DNA from: Auanema rhodensis
Lineage: Eukaryota > Nematoda > Chromadorea > Rhabditida > Rhabditidae
Direction of reading: 5' to 3'
Length of the DNA stretch: 64,000 nt
Assembly: GCA_964057225.1 (NCBI GenBank)
Contig: OZ059896.1
Coordinates: 10,974,001-11,038,000, forward strand
The notes below the pieces were generated by a model. It was not told the DNA's origin. It did not search any database and was given only the letters and a program-made list of their open reading frames with translations. Below are positions 1 through 13,265 of the stretch, in pieces (the first letter of the stretch is position 1; every line of letters begins with the position of its first letter). A program made the translations under genes and the position numbers.

Positions 1-891
1 GATTGATGGAAGCAATGTATTTATGTATAATTAGATCATCATTTTTAGCCTTTTTTCGTTTCCGAATGCAAGATGAAATAATTAAGTTTTTCAATTAAAA
101 TTATCTTGATTTTCTTTTTTTTTTCAAACTTTTGCAAGTCCCTATGTTTTTTTTCTAATTTTTGAAGAACAATCTCTGCTTAGTCATCTCTGTTAGGAAC
201 ATCAACAGCTCGTGTCCAGTGACTCGTGTTTCTCCGTCTTTCTGTCGATCACCTTCTATGTTCATCTAACTCTCGTACACTTTCTTATTCATATACATAC
301 AAGAGAGAGTCGCAAACTTAGGCTATTCCTACAAACTTCAAAAGCTCTTCTATATTCATTCTATTTCAAAACAATTTGATCTTGAAATCTAAATTTAATT
401 ATAGATATACTAAAATATATTAATCATAACATATAGTTATATATATATTAATTATAGAAATAGATTATTAGCTAATGTAAGCTTAATCGATAAAGTGAAA
501 ACTTCTTGAATTCAATTTGTTTTATTTGAAAGAAGATTTCGAATATAAAAAGAATATTTTTTTTATGATCCTCAAAGCTGTAAGAAGCCAATTTAGAACA
601 AAAGCATTTAAGATGATGACACTTTCCTCAATATAGCAAGGATAGCTATATAGACACACATTGTATATAGGGTTACAACACTTGTATTATTTATCTAATA
701 TGGTACTTTATGATTTTTTTTCTCTTTTCTCTCTTTCTATATCTCTCTCTTATTTTTATTTTCTCTTTTCATTTTTGATGTCCAAGTCTTCTTATTTAGT
801 TTACCAGCTTTGACTAGATAGCTGAAAATCATGTTCCGCTTGTAAAACCGCCTGCCAACCTTAAAAGTTCTGTGACTATGAATTTTCTTTG
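1..891. other. Non-coding, AT-rich
   Basis: No supportable gene. Scattered CT-rich tracts (about 720-760) and AT-rich runs. It could hold 3' or 5' flanks of a gene outside the window. Confidence 0.5.
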
Positions 892-1161
892 TTATTCCGG
901 AACAACCGGAATTCTATATACCGGCTTGCTCCGTTTCATGAGCCAGCAAAGATAGGCATCTATCGCGTCTTCGAACAGCGAAATCGGAAATACGTATGGA
1001 GCATTCGTTTCAGAATCTTCATCATAAGTCGTGAACAGGCTTCCCCCATTGTCTTCATTGCCAGAACATCTAGCTTTATGAAATACAATTCTAACACCTT
1101 TCATCATAGGTTCCAAAAATGCTTTTTGTTTGTTTACCTTTTGTTTCATATATTTGCTCAA
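892..1161 (-). CDS. Possible small protein or terminal exon, unknown
   Basis: An 89-codon open frame, read right to left, ends in a stop at 892. The C-terminal 70 residues look protein-like: acidic stretch DEDSETNAPYVFP, then FEDAIDAYLCWLMKRSKPVY. Codons often end in G or C (GCG, CGG, AAG, GGC), unlike the AT-rich surroundings. The first part (MSKYMKQKVNKQKAF) is low-complexity, so the real start could be the Met-Met pair about 19 residues in, or an acceptor nearby. I see no upstream exon on this strand and do not recognise a family. The opposite strand is also open here (889-1170), so a chance frame in a GC-richer patch is possible. Confidence 0.3.
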   Translation of the reverse strand: MSKYMKQKVNKQKAFLEPMMKGVRIVFHKARCSGNEDNGGSLFTTYDEDSETNAPYVFPISLFEDAIDAYLCWLMKRSKPVYRIPVVPE

Positions 1162-1741
1162 ATCATTTAGTATTCGTTGAATACATCACTAATCATATAT
1201 TAATTTTAATTATAAAATTATATTTAAATGACCAGCAAACTAACATATTTTACAAAACAAATCTTGTTAGGAGTATTTTCAATATTTCTATGTACCTTTA
1301 TGCAAAGATACAGAGATAATGATTGATTCTTTATTTCTTTACAAAGATAGTTTCACTAACTATTGAAAATGTTTATTTCAAATTAACATTGTTCAGCATC
1401 TACGTCTTCTTTCTAGTAGTTTTTTGTTACCAGCCTTAGAAAAAGGACGATGAAGGCAATGACGTTGACCGTAACGTGCGTTGACGAGTCACACTTAGAC
1501 TACAGATTCTAGTAGAATGACACTTGTAGAACAGATAGAACAAACCGTAGAGAGAGAGAGGTACCGAGAAGGTCAGTTAGGTGTCGAACTAATCCAATTG
1601 TTCGAATCGTTCGCGAAACAGCCTAAGCCTACAGAATTTGCACACCTTCTTGACTAGAGGGTAGGTACAGAAATATCTTTTTTCTCATGTTCTCTCGTAG
1701 TATGCTCTCTCTTCTCCGATTCCTTCATTTTCTTACGTTTA

Positions 1742-1755
1742 CCCCCCCCCCCCCC
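1742..1755. repeat. Poly-C tract, 14 C
   Basis: A run of 14 C follows TTTA and precedes TTCGTC. It is unusual in sequence this AT-rich; see also 3874. Confidence 0.9.
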
Positions 1756-3873
1756 TTCGTCTTAGTGGTCTTGAAAGGAAAATAAGCATTTCTTCTAGCA
1801 CCCCACCACGAAACACCTTTTCCCCCATGTTGCCTAGTTGTCTCGTCTGCTCGACCTTGTTCTTCATCTTTCAACTATCCGACCTCTTGTTCCATTCTCG
1901 TCGTTTTTTTAAGCTTTGAACAAAAATAAATTGTTTTTATCTGTAACACGTGCTTGTGGCTTAGATTAAAGAAGCATCGATCCTCTTATTTGAGAAATGT
2001 ATGCAAATAGCCAAACTATAATTTGAATTGAAAGAACTTTCATTGTTCAAGCTTTCAAACGTTCATGTTATAATGATAGCAGAATCAAAGTTATAGAAGC
2101 TTACGCTATATTTCTATAATCGTAAAAGATTTTATTTTAAGTTCAAAGAAATCTATTTCGAAGTTCATTAACATCTTTTTTCATAAGATATATACAACCA
2201 AAGTTGCTTTTAATTTGCGACATTTTCCTTAATTTTAATAGAATCAAAAACCTTGTCTTAGCATGTTTTCCTGTTCACATTCGTGACAAGATTTTGAAAA
2301 AAGCTTTAGAAAAAGCTGGTTTATTTTGCAAACATCTGAGAATTAACAAAATTTTTACAAGATTATTCATACTTTACCTAACTTATACAATCAACCACAT
2401 ATTTGAAATGATAATGATTCTATGATTCTATTAACTATAATACCAGCTTTGGATGTATGCAAGATGAATTGATCTTATCATCTTCTTTGTTTATCAATTG
2501 ATTCGAAGCTCAGATCTCATCAGTGTTTATTTGATTATCACAACTTGTCTCTTCGTTTGAAAAAAAAAAGACAAACGTGTTCGAAAATGATTTGAATTGA
2601 AACGAGAAAGATATCTTAATACATACATAAAAGTATATTATGCATATGAAGGTTAACATCTTTATATCGTAAAGTTCAATTCAGTTATATGGTGTTCGAA
2701 TAGATTTTCGTATAAACTATATCCTAAATATTCTTTATATGCATTTATATATGTTAATATCTAATATAAATTCATTTATTTAATTTTTTTAATATTTATA
2801 ATTGCTATTTATTAAATTAATTAAATTATAAATTATATAATATCAATTATATTTTCCAACTTATTCGTCAATTAATTAAATTAATTATATTACGAATAAG
2901 TATTATTTAAGTTGTTTTGATTTGAATTAGTACATTAAGATGAACTACATATTATATACTATTCATGGAAGGTGGTTTAGACTCGTGTTCAGATTACAGT
3001 AATCCATCCCATTTTTCTATCTCGTTTTCAATTTCGTTTTTTCTGTATTTTTCTAACACATATTTTCTCTTCCTCTTTGAACTTTTTGTATTTCATCAAA
3101 AGTAATCATGATATTTATTAAAAATTAAGAAAATTAGTATTATATTTCATGTATTACATATAAATTTAAATATTTTTTTATAAATTTAAATATTATTTCA
3201 ATAAATAATATTTTTTTAAAAAACTTTAATTGATAACTTGCGTCATAATAATATTATTTTTAAAATTATATGTATGTTATATATATTCTTCAAGTCATTA
3301 AATTATCTTTCTTTGCAATCTGTCAATCATTTCACTCTTTTGCGTCTAGTTTTAGAAAATACAACGTTCAACGTCTTTAGACATTGAACATAGGTCTGTA
3401 ACATGTACATACATACATGTTCATATGTATGTATATACACATACACACGTATATGTATATCTTTTTTTGATTTAATTGAATTTTCAGTCATTAATCTTGA
3501 TTATGTTTCTTTTTGTTTTGCTTTTTTCATATCTAATGATCTTCTCTCATCTCATTCCTCTGCTTTTATCATTGATTATCTATTTGTTGCTAATTAATTT
3601 ATCAAATAAGCTTTTTTCCTTCCTAATAATGTCAGGGTCGTAAGTAAAATACTGTATTCCTTAGATCCTAGGTTAGGAAATAGTGACTTCTAGAAAAAGT
3701 GCCATAAACAGCTATTGACCTCGCACATCTTACTGAATATGGACTAAAAAACTGAATACTAGCAGTTATCGCAAGTTTCTTTCATATAAACAGCTAAACT
3801 TTGACAGTAATACTTTTAAATTTCATATAATTCTCATAAAACTATGTTGACTATGATGTTTCTCTCTCGCCAA

Positions 3874-3886
3874 CCCCCCCCCCCCC
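3874..3886. repeat. Poly-C tract, 13 C
   Basis: A run of 13 C between CAA and GTCA, a second homopolymer C run in the same intergenic region. Confidence 0.9.
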
Positions 3887-6547
3887 GTCATTTTCTTCTC
3901 CTTTTTTTTTGTTCAACTTATTTTATTAAAGCATTTAATATCAAATCTATATATTATATCTTACAATCATTTTTTGATCTATATCGGAAACTTGTAATAT
4001 ACATATTCTGAAAAAAAAATAATAAAGACCAAACTACTACCACAAACAACTTTTTTGAATCAAAATGTTCTTTCTATTGATATAACTTAATGTTCAATGT
4101 ATATTATCTATTCATACTATTATTATTTTTCTATTGAAAAATCATCATCTAATCTATTTTATTTAGTACATTAGAAGCTGTTTTTGCTGTGAAATATTCT
4201 TTAGTAAAAACTTTTTTTTTGAAATATGGTATACAGTACTATTTATAAGAAATATCAAGCAATTCCATTTCCAAAGTAGTTCAATCAATTTTTAAGTTTA
4301 TTTACCTATTAAACAATAAAATATTTTGTATATTTTCCTCTAATATTACGAAAAATATATAATTTGCATGATTCGTAACATGAAAATCTATCAAAATGTT
4401 CCATCTCATAACTTTCTGTAATGTGTTCTATAAGGTAAAATTCTTTATTTATTGCCATCCCTTTTATTCAAAAAAACGTTTATTTGCCTCTTTTAGTCAC
4501 CAAAAAGGTTCTTAATAAAATTATTTATTTCACTTCTTCAATTAATCGTGACCTCTTCGAATTTTCCAAAAGAGAAAAATCTGATAGGATTTCATACTTG
4601 AGCATGTGTCGAGGCCTAATTTCTTGAATGTTATTCATATTCTCCTGTTATGTTCTTCTTTAATCTGAATTTGGGACAATTGTCTAGTTCTTTTTGCTTT
4701 TCAATAATATGAGAAAACAAACATGATATATCTAATAATAATTATAATTATAATAAATACAAACTAATAGTACATTGATCAATTATTTTCTCAAAAATTA
4801 AGTTTAAATTGTCTATTTATTTGTATTCACAGCTTAAAAAAATTAAGAACACTAGCTGTCCGAATAAATTAGTGATTTCAATTCAAAATGATTTCCTATT
4901 TCTATTTCTTTTCTTCTTTTCTTTTGTTTTACCTGCCTTTTACAAATCAATAGATATTTCTTTTTAGCGAAAAAAAAAAGTTTATTTGATATGACTATGA
5001 AGATGTATGTACGTATTTGTAAAGAATCAAGAATTCATCATGAACTTCCTTTAAATATCTTTTAATCATTTTTGATTTCTTAATAATTATATTTATTATA
5101 CTTTTAATGATCCAAATTTACTTATATTTACTATATAATTACTATAAACACTACTTAAGATATTAAGAATATTGTCCTTATAGGTTATGTTGTAATTTGT
5201 AGATTTTCTTTCAAAGTAATTAAATCAATTACAACTTTTTTTTTCTTTAATGAAAAAAATTTAAATAAAATATCTCGTTTGTTAAAAATATCCCTTTAAA
5301 AGGATAGTAAAAAAGGATAATATACCGACTAGCGATTAGGTGACCTTCGTTATAGCAACGATAAGTTGATTTGATCACAATCTTCTTAACCTCTTTGAAC
5401 ATTTAGTTCAAATTTTAGTTGCAAATATATTTCCTTTTTTCTGAGTTAAATGTCTCAATTTTTATATAAAAAATTGTCTGTAAACGAAGATTAAAAAACA
5501 TCCAAGTAAAGAAGTCGAACTAGTCGCTAATACCGGCTTATGCTTTATCTGAAAAAAAAAGGAATAAAGAAAACTAGTCATGCGAAGCAAGTTCAGAAAG
5601 AGTTTCAATTTTACATATTTTTCTTTTATTTATATTCAAAATATAAAGATATTGTTGATCGTCTCTGTAACCTTTTTCATATCGATCACCTTCTATTTCA
5701 GAGATTTTATAATTGAAAATCCAAAAAATAAATTTTATTGCAGAAATCGTATAACCAGTATTCTTGAAAAGACATACATTGACATAACATCATCAGATTG
5801 ATGTTCTTATCATTCAGTTTAACAGACATCAACGTCTCCTTTCTGATTTATCACTAGTTTCCAGCAATTCTCTATAATCTACAATGAACTTTTATATTCT
5901 TTTTTTGGAAATCCATCTATAATAAAGCTTATCAAAACCATTTTTATAAGTTTTATAAAAACTTATTTAACTAATATTATTATATTCTATATTTACTATA
6001 TTTTGAATATTTCACATAACTAATGTTTTCTTATTCTCTATATCCAGATTTGAACTAAACGAATGTTTCAGATTATTAGTTTATCTAGATTTATATTATA
6101 AATTTGCTTTTTTTTTGTTTTGGTCATTTGTTTTGCTGAAATTTCTATTAAATACAACAATCTTCGAACAATCTATTCTTTGTTATATTTCTGATATGTA
6201 ACTGTGGTCACAATTGCCCTGTCAAATCATATAAATGTCATTTAAAGTCTGCCATTCACTTCTTCTGTTTTAACTATATTCACATAACTTTTTATTGAAA
6301 ATATCTTTTGATTAGCTGACTTCATTAAAAAAATTGATTCTGATTCTTTTGATATTATTAATGAAGTGAAATACTGTTTATTTTGAAATATATAATTTTT
6401 ATGAAACATACAAATTTATGCTTTTAAAATTTAATCGAACGTTTATGAAATAAAGAAGAAGATCAAACTATTCTACATTTCATTTTTTTCAGTTTTCGTG
6501 ATGATATCATAGCGATGATAATGATGATTTTAAGAATAAAGAAAGAA

Positions 6548-6550
<3 letters not shown>

Positions 6551-6607
<57 letters not shown>

Positions 6608-6613
6608 AGAGAG
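6551..6613. repeat. (GA)n microsatellite
   Basis: About 60 bases of near-perfect GA dinucleotide repeat, with interruptions (AAAG, GGG) near the right end. It explains the Ser/Leu-rich frame on the minus strand. Confidence 0.95.
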
Positions 6614-7827
6614 AAAGTCGAATGTTCTACCTGGTTGTTTAGCTTGAACATCTGGTTTCTTTATCTAGTTTCTCTTCCTCCTTAATTAACTATTTTTTCT
6701 ATCTCTCACCTTTGGGTTTCTCCTTGAAATTCAGATAAATGGTTTTTCTTTTAACCGAAAACATTATGAGATAAAGATAATATATCAAATATCATTTCAT
6801 CTCACAAACATTACTTTTCGTTTTTATATTTTTATAAAAATTAAAAATATAAAAGAAAATATTTACAAATGAATGATATAGAACCAAAAAGTAACTGTAA
6901 TTTAATTTATAAAACATACAGGTATCTATGTCAATTTGCAACTTATCATAAAGCAAATCATGTTTTTAAAGTTTTTAATTTGAAACACAATCATAAATTA
7001 TGTGAATAATGTTAAAAAACATGATTTTCTTTGTTATATATTATAGATAATAGCTTAATAATCATTATTACCATTGATTAAATTCTTTAAATCATTTATT
7101 CAATTCTATTAAAAGTAAATTTGTGCTAATTTGTTAATTCTTTACAAGATCTTCTTTTATGAATTGAACGGCCATGACATCTTAGATAATCCTGAACTTA
7201 AATACAATTTATAAACGGAAATTAATCACAACAACATAGAATGAGTGTTTTTTTCTGAAAATCAGGAAAAATGCTTGATGCGTTATCAATCATAGCCACC
7301 ATCTTAGGCCTTTTATTCACAACACAAAATCCAGCTTCTTTATTCTCATATACAACTTCCTAATCTTCATTTTTCATATTTCTATGATCTTTTAATTTTT
7401 ATTTTTCATAATTCCGGACTCAATTTCTATTTTGCTTTCGCTATCATTCAAATCTTCCCTTTCTCTCCGAAAACGTGTGACCGTTTTTGGTTAAAATGGT
7501 TACAGATACCTTTTTTTCTCCAAAAATTATTAATCTAATATTAACAGTTTTATCATCTTTTTCTTATATTTATTATTATTATTACTTTTTAATTTAACAT
7601 AGTATATCCTCTAAAATAAAATTCAAATTTTCTAACACCAATTTCTCTGAATATATCTCATGCTGGTTTCACTATCAGCTTATTCGATCCGCTTTCGAGA
7701 ATCTAACAGACAAAGATTTTGACCTAGTTGTTCAGTTTTCTAGTTCTTTGTCTCTCAGCCGTTTTATTCAAACTCAATTGATTTATTAAAAAAATCAATT
7801 AAGAATAATAAAATTTTTTTACTTCAG

Positions 7828-7843
7828 TTCAATGTCGTCATGA
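7828..7843 (+). promoter_or_regulatory. Short leader with 3-codon uORF overlapping the receptor start (ATGA)
   Basis: An acceptor-like tract (TTTTTTTACTTCAG) ends at 7827 and no coding exon is visible before it, so this is a likely trans-splice site. The leader then reads TTCA followed by ATG TCG TCA TGA (7832-7843). The stop of this uORF overlaps the receptor ATG (7840-7842) as ATGA. Ribosomes would have to leaky-scan past the first ATG or re-initiate. The uORF is seen directly; any control function is inferred. Confidence 0.5.
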
Positions 7844-10800
7844 GAAGATTTAAGCTGTTGTTACCCATTTTGGGTTGTGTCCTTTTAACATCAAAAACAG
7901 TTAATTCTGCCAACTCATCTTCACTGTGCTCTGTTTTCGACCCTTTTCGAGTTTTACCAGATAATAATAAGGTAAGATATTCATATATTATACATTTATT
8001 TCAATTAATTATTTAATTTTTTTCGAATTTTTAGTTTCAAATTGGAGGTTCCTTTCCTTTGCATGAGGATGATTGCCAGCAATTAAGGCCAGATACGGTC
8101 CAAGAAATTGTTGCAATTCAATGGGCATTAACACACTGGAATCAGAATCCAGCTAATTTCGATGCAAAGCTAGGTTAGAAATTTAAAATTACATTCCCGT
8201 TCACATACATCTTAATCTCTATAGGTCTGTATGCTGGTGATACTTGTTCTAGATCACGAGAATCACTATCACAATCTCTTCGGTTTCTTGACTCCGTAGG
8301 ATATCATGAACCAAAAGAATGTCGCTCAGAGCTTCCTGGAGCCAAACTCTTAGGTGAATACATCTAAGAAATCTCGAGAGCATATAAAAATATATTTTAG
8401 GTATTATTGCACCTAAAGATTATGCTTCATCGTTAAGCCTTGGAACATTGCTTACTGTTTCTGAAGTTCCAGTAATGGCATACTCAAGTGAATCAGTTAA
8501 TGCTTTAGTTGAGCTTGAAGCTCAGAATCTTGTGGCTACAACGCCAACTATTGGAGTATATGTAGAAGCCTTAGTCAGGTAAATTAAGGTAAAGAAAAGT
8601 TTTCTCATAAAATTTCAAATATAGATTAATGGGAGCATTGAGATCTAATTTAGTTACAGTTGTTGATGATGGAACTAATTCTGAAGTTGTAAAACGGTAC
8701 ATACTAAAATTTATAAATAATCTTATAAAATTTAAAAATATTTTCAGAATTGTTGTTCAACTAAGATCTAGCGATATTTATGTTGCTGAAGTAATTCCAA
8801 TGGATCATCCTCACTTACCACAAGCATTAGAGGATAGTGATAGTGATATTGTTGTTTCAGCTTTAACTAAGAAACAAGTGAGATTAACAGATTTTTTTTA
8901 AAAATCTGAAAATACTTATTAAAATATTTCAGTTATTCAATGTGGTTGGAAGAAAAGTAATTTATGACCTTGAAAAGCTTTGGGTATCTATACCTCTGGA
9001 GGGTGAAGCATTGGATGAAATTGAACAAAAAACTATTCTTCGACCTAACGCGAAGCTTGAAGTAATTTTAAAACATTGAAAATAAAAATTATAAACTTAT
9101 TGCAGCTTATATCTTTACAACCACGATTCAAGGAATTACCACAATTCCGAGATTACTTTGTACGCGTCTTGAAGAACAATTTCCAAAGTTATCAACTATT
9201 GACTACTTTTGTTCAACAAGTACTTCAATTAATATATAATTAATTATAATTATAATTATTAATTTAGGTTTATAATTGTACAGAAGATACATGTAATTTG
9301 GAAAAAGAGAAAATGATTCAAAAATATGTTCAATCTAGAACTACAGAGTCTGTTATTCGAATGACTTATGCTTTTGCTGCAATTGGTAAAATAATTGGTA
9401 GTGATGCTTCAAAAGAACGTATATGGTATAAATTTTCTATATCTTAAATCTTTAAAACACTTGATTGTAGCTCTCATCCATCGCCAGAATGTACGGATCT
9501 TATAATGGACGAATTAGAAAAACTCGATTATGAATTTGGAATCAATGATCCTTCGGAATTAGCCGGAGAACGTTTACGATTCTATAGAGGTTCTTTCATT
9601 CCGATACAAATACTTAACTAATTATTATATAATGATATAGGTAGAGAACAAGCATTGCTTGCATATGGCATGACTATTGATGCAATTGAAATATATGCTG
9701 GAACTGATGGAAAAGCTAACGTATATCAGCTTTTAACATATACTACTGGTGCTCAACCAACTGTAGTTGTATCAAGTATACGACCAGCTGATCAAAGGTA
9801 ACAGATCTTTTTCAAATTATTGAAGTAATTTCAATAAATTCATTTAATTAGGTTGCGATCAATCTGTAGTCCTTATCGTCCATTCTGTGGTCAATGCCCA
9901 TCCGTTCAAACTGTTAACAGTAATGTAAGCATTTATATTTTTTATTTTTTTAAAGAAATAATCATATTTCAGAGACATTATTTATCCATTCCTAAGCATT
10001 ATCCACTTTATTTATTTGGACTTTTTGATTTACATTCTGGAAGTACATGTTCAAGCATGGCTAACACTGATATCTCATTGCCAATGGCTTTTATCCATAC
10101 TGTATGGACTTTCAAACAACGATTCCCTCAACTTGGATTACTCAAAAATCTTGATTTTGGAGCTCTCCTAGTAGATTCATGCACATCTGGACGTAAAGCC
10201 ATTGAATCAGTAGTACGTGCTGAATCTCAATGTTTCCGTTTCAATCAAGCCGGGCGTAATATAACCATCGTACCAGGATCTATTTCTGGTAACGTTATAA
10301 CTGTAATACGAATAATTAAGTATGAAATTCAGGATATATATCTGGTCTTGGGGGTGAATCTGAACAAGCTCTTCTTGGCTTTTTCTCTTCCACCGAAACT
10401 CAAGTTCCCTTTGTGTCAGTATCAGCAGAGCCAACAGACGATCACCGAATCTTTACATCAACACCTTCTGGACGAAGTCAAGCTATTGCTTTATTACGTT
10501 TGTTGAATAGAATGCAATGGCAGTTTGTAACTGTAGCTCTTTCTGAGCAGGTAATATTCAAGTCAAAATTTATAATTAGCGTTTGGTATTCTAGGATCCT
10601 GAATCTTTGGCAGCTTTCCGTCATTTCGAGCGTCTTGCTTTAGATAGAGGTGTGTGCTTGGCTGAAGTTCTGAACATCGGAGGCTCAAGAGTTGACAACT
10701 TGCCAATATCAACTAATACCAACGTTACTGTGGTATGTGCTAACATACAGTTATTCATGAATCTTATCTAAACCATATTATCATTAGGTCTTTGCCACAG

Positions 10801-13265
10801 CAAGAGATGCTGCTGCTTATTTGTCTCTTACTCTTCGTTCATCTCATCGCTCAGTACATGTTATGATGGGTGATGCTCATGATTGGTACCTCTATGATGA
10901 CATTAACCGAGAAGCATTTTTGGGAACTTTATCTGTACAACCTAAGGTGAGATAATCAGAGTTAAAGGACATATTTAAAACAAATTTCTCTAGGATATTC
11001 TTTACGGAGATTTCCGAGAATGGCTTGAAACAACTACTCCACTTACATTACCTGAAATGTGGTTCTGGGACTTTATTGAAGAAAAATGGCAATGTGCTTT
11101 AACTCAGAAAAGTAAAGTAGTATATGGCCGTATGTGTACAGGAGATGAAGTTTTGAATGTAAATCGTTTGGGTTCGTTACATATAAGAATATTTACTAAT
11201 TATGTTCATTTAAGGTAGAATGACAAAGTCTGGGTACTTAGCACGTGGAATTGAACGTTTCCTTTTCGCTATGGATGCCGTATACAAGAAGCTTTGCCCT
11301 CAACAACAAGGAGTTTGTCTTGATTTCTTCGAGAATGGACGTCGTCAGACTTTGGATCTTCTGATGAAAACAACGATTGAAGATGATATTGAGATCTATG
11401 AATATCTTCCACATGATAAGCCAGGTAAACGAAATCAAATGTTTAAAATATTTTTGATTAAAATAATTACAGGAGAATTCTCTTATGTTTCTCTTGGTAA
11501 TTGGACGTTAACATCTGGTCTTCGTATGAAAGCTGTGTATCAGTCGTATCCAGTTGATCAGCCAACACCTGTTTCACACTGCCATCCACCAATGTGCAAA
11601 TGCTTCTTAGATGGAGATTTTCTTCAGGTACCCTACTTTTGCATCATTTGTTTATAATCAGAATATTACAGAGACCTCTCGATAATTTCGTTTCATCAGA
11701 AGAACCATACGAACGACTTGGAAGCGGCTCATATGTACGAAAACAGCCTGCATTTGGAAGTGAATCTTCAGTAGCCTACACCTCCGTAAGCACAGAGAAA
11801 ATAATATTTTAATACAAAATATAAAAAATTCTAGGTTTTCGAACATTTATCATCTGGAGAATGGCGTAATTATCCACACAACTTCATCATGTTGGCTGTT
11901 GTTACAGCTATGTCCATCGTAACTGTAGCTGTCCTAGTGTTGGGTAAGATACTGGAAACGTCTATGTATATATACATCTAAAAATTCAGTACTTATCAAG
12001 CTGTACCTGAGAGTAGTTAAAGGAAATCAATCTCTTGGAATATCTCTTTTGGTTGGAATTCTATTACTCTACATTACGGCTTACTTCTTCATATTTGATC
12101 CCACAGATATGGTTAGTTTAGCATGGCTTTTAAGCATCAAACCGATAATTCTTATAGGTTTGCCGTCTACGAGTTATTCTTCACGGAATAGGATATACTA
12201 TTTGCTTTGGAGTTATGATTGCAAAGGCAACCCAGCTTCGAAATGCTGAAACCTTAGGATTTGGTACAACAGTTCATATTAGTTTCTGGAATTATTGGCT
12301 ACTTCTGTTCTTCATTATTGGAGTTCAAATAGCTCTAAGTACCAGGTACTAGATTTAAAAAATTTTCAACCATGATAATGAATTTGAAGATGGATGGCTG
12401 AGCCTTTCATGTCCACCATTGCTGGGCTTGGAGATCGTCAACGAATGCAATGTAGTTTGAGTGATGAAGAATTTGTTCTCTCAAACATTTACGTTATTAT
12501 TCTTCTATTCTTGGCACTTTTCTTGAATAGTCGTAATCGTAACATTAAGAGAAACTACAAAGAAACCAAATGGCTTTTTGTTTCTTCTATTATTTGTATT
12601 ATTGTATGGAGTGTGTGGATTGTAAGCTATTTCGTAGCTCCATTCGAATACAAACAGCTAACAGTTATTTGCCAACTTCTCTGTTGCGCTACAGTGCTTT
12701 TGGGATTCCTTTTTGGACCAAAGATCTACATCCTACTTAGCTACGAGCCAGTAGTTGTTGAATATAAACCAGAAAATATTCAAAACATCAATGGAATGAA
12801 TCTTTTTGAAAAGGGTATGTGGAATATATTTATAATAAAATATAATTAACTATATTACTGTATTATAGATGAAGATGTTTATTCGCAACGAGCAGTTAGC
12901 CCTGCAAGTAGTACTGACTCCAGTCAACGAAGCGGTGGAGGAAGTGTTACAGGTCGTCAGACTACACCCTCCACAGCTTCTACATTCAGTGATGATCAAG
13001 TAATATCTGATATATCTTAAGCATTAATCCATAATTGCCCTTTCAGTCACCCATCTTCCATACGGTGATGCGTAAGAAGGCTAAAGTAAGACGATCACAA
13101 AGTGAACATGAGTTACAACATAATCAGGTTTTCAAATCCATTGACTAAATATTGTTACTTACATAACATATTCAGATGCGAGTATTATCTGGAGTTCCAG
13201 TAATACGCAGTGTATCATCAAAGAAAGATGCTATGCATTCACCACCATACAATAATCGCTACTAA
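7840..13265 (+). CDS. Class C G-protein-coupled receptor with two tandem ligand-binding domains
   Basis: About 27 exons, joined in frame, give roughly 1380 residues. The start at 7840 is followed by a signal peptide (MRRFKLLLPILGCVLLTSK). A first Venus-flytrap-like domain (ANF_receptor type) begins near residue 45 (FQIGGSFPLHEDDC, IVAIQWALTHWN). After a Cys-rich linker (CSPYRPFCGQC) a second begins near residue 580 (YLFGLFDLHSG, CTSGRKAIESV, GGESEQALLGFFSSTE, then VPFVSVSAEPTDD). Another Cys cluster (CHPPMCKCF) leads to seven membrane segments from about residue 1020, ending in LLGFLFGPKIYILLSYEP, typical of class C TM7. The cytoplasmic tail is rich in Ser, Thr, Arg and Lys. Metabotropic glutamate receptors have one such domain and about 560-590 extracellular residues; this has about 1000. 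The ligand is unknown. Confidence 0.9.

Larger units (their letters stand above)
1162..7825. other. Intergenic region upstream of the class C receptor
   Basis: About 6.6 kb with only short chance frames. 1440-1900 is clearly GC-richer than its flanks but open in no long frame. Two pure C runs lie at about 1742 and 3874 and a long GA repeat at 6551. The remainder is AT-rich with many T and A runs. As the 5' flank of a large receptor gene on the plus strand it is a plausible regulatory region, but I recognise no specific site. Confidence 0.5.

Noticed and set aside
1600-1625. TTGTTCGAATCG, like a tRNA T-loop
   Set aside because: No acceptor stem, D-arm or anticodon arm could be built around it.
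6463-6651. Minus-strand frame rich in Ser-Leu
   Set aside because: It is the translation of the GA microsatellite.
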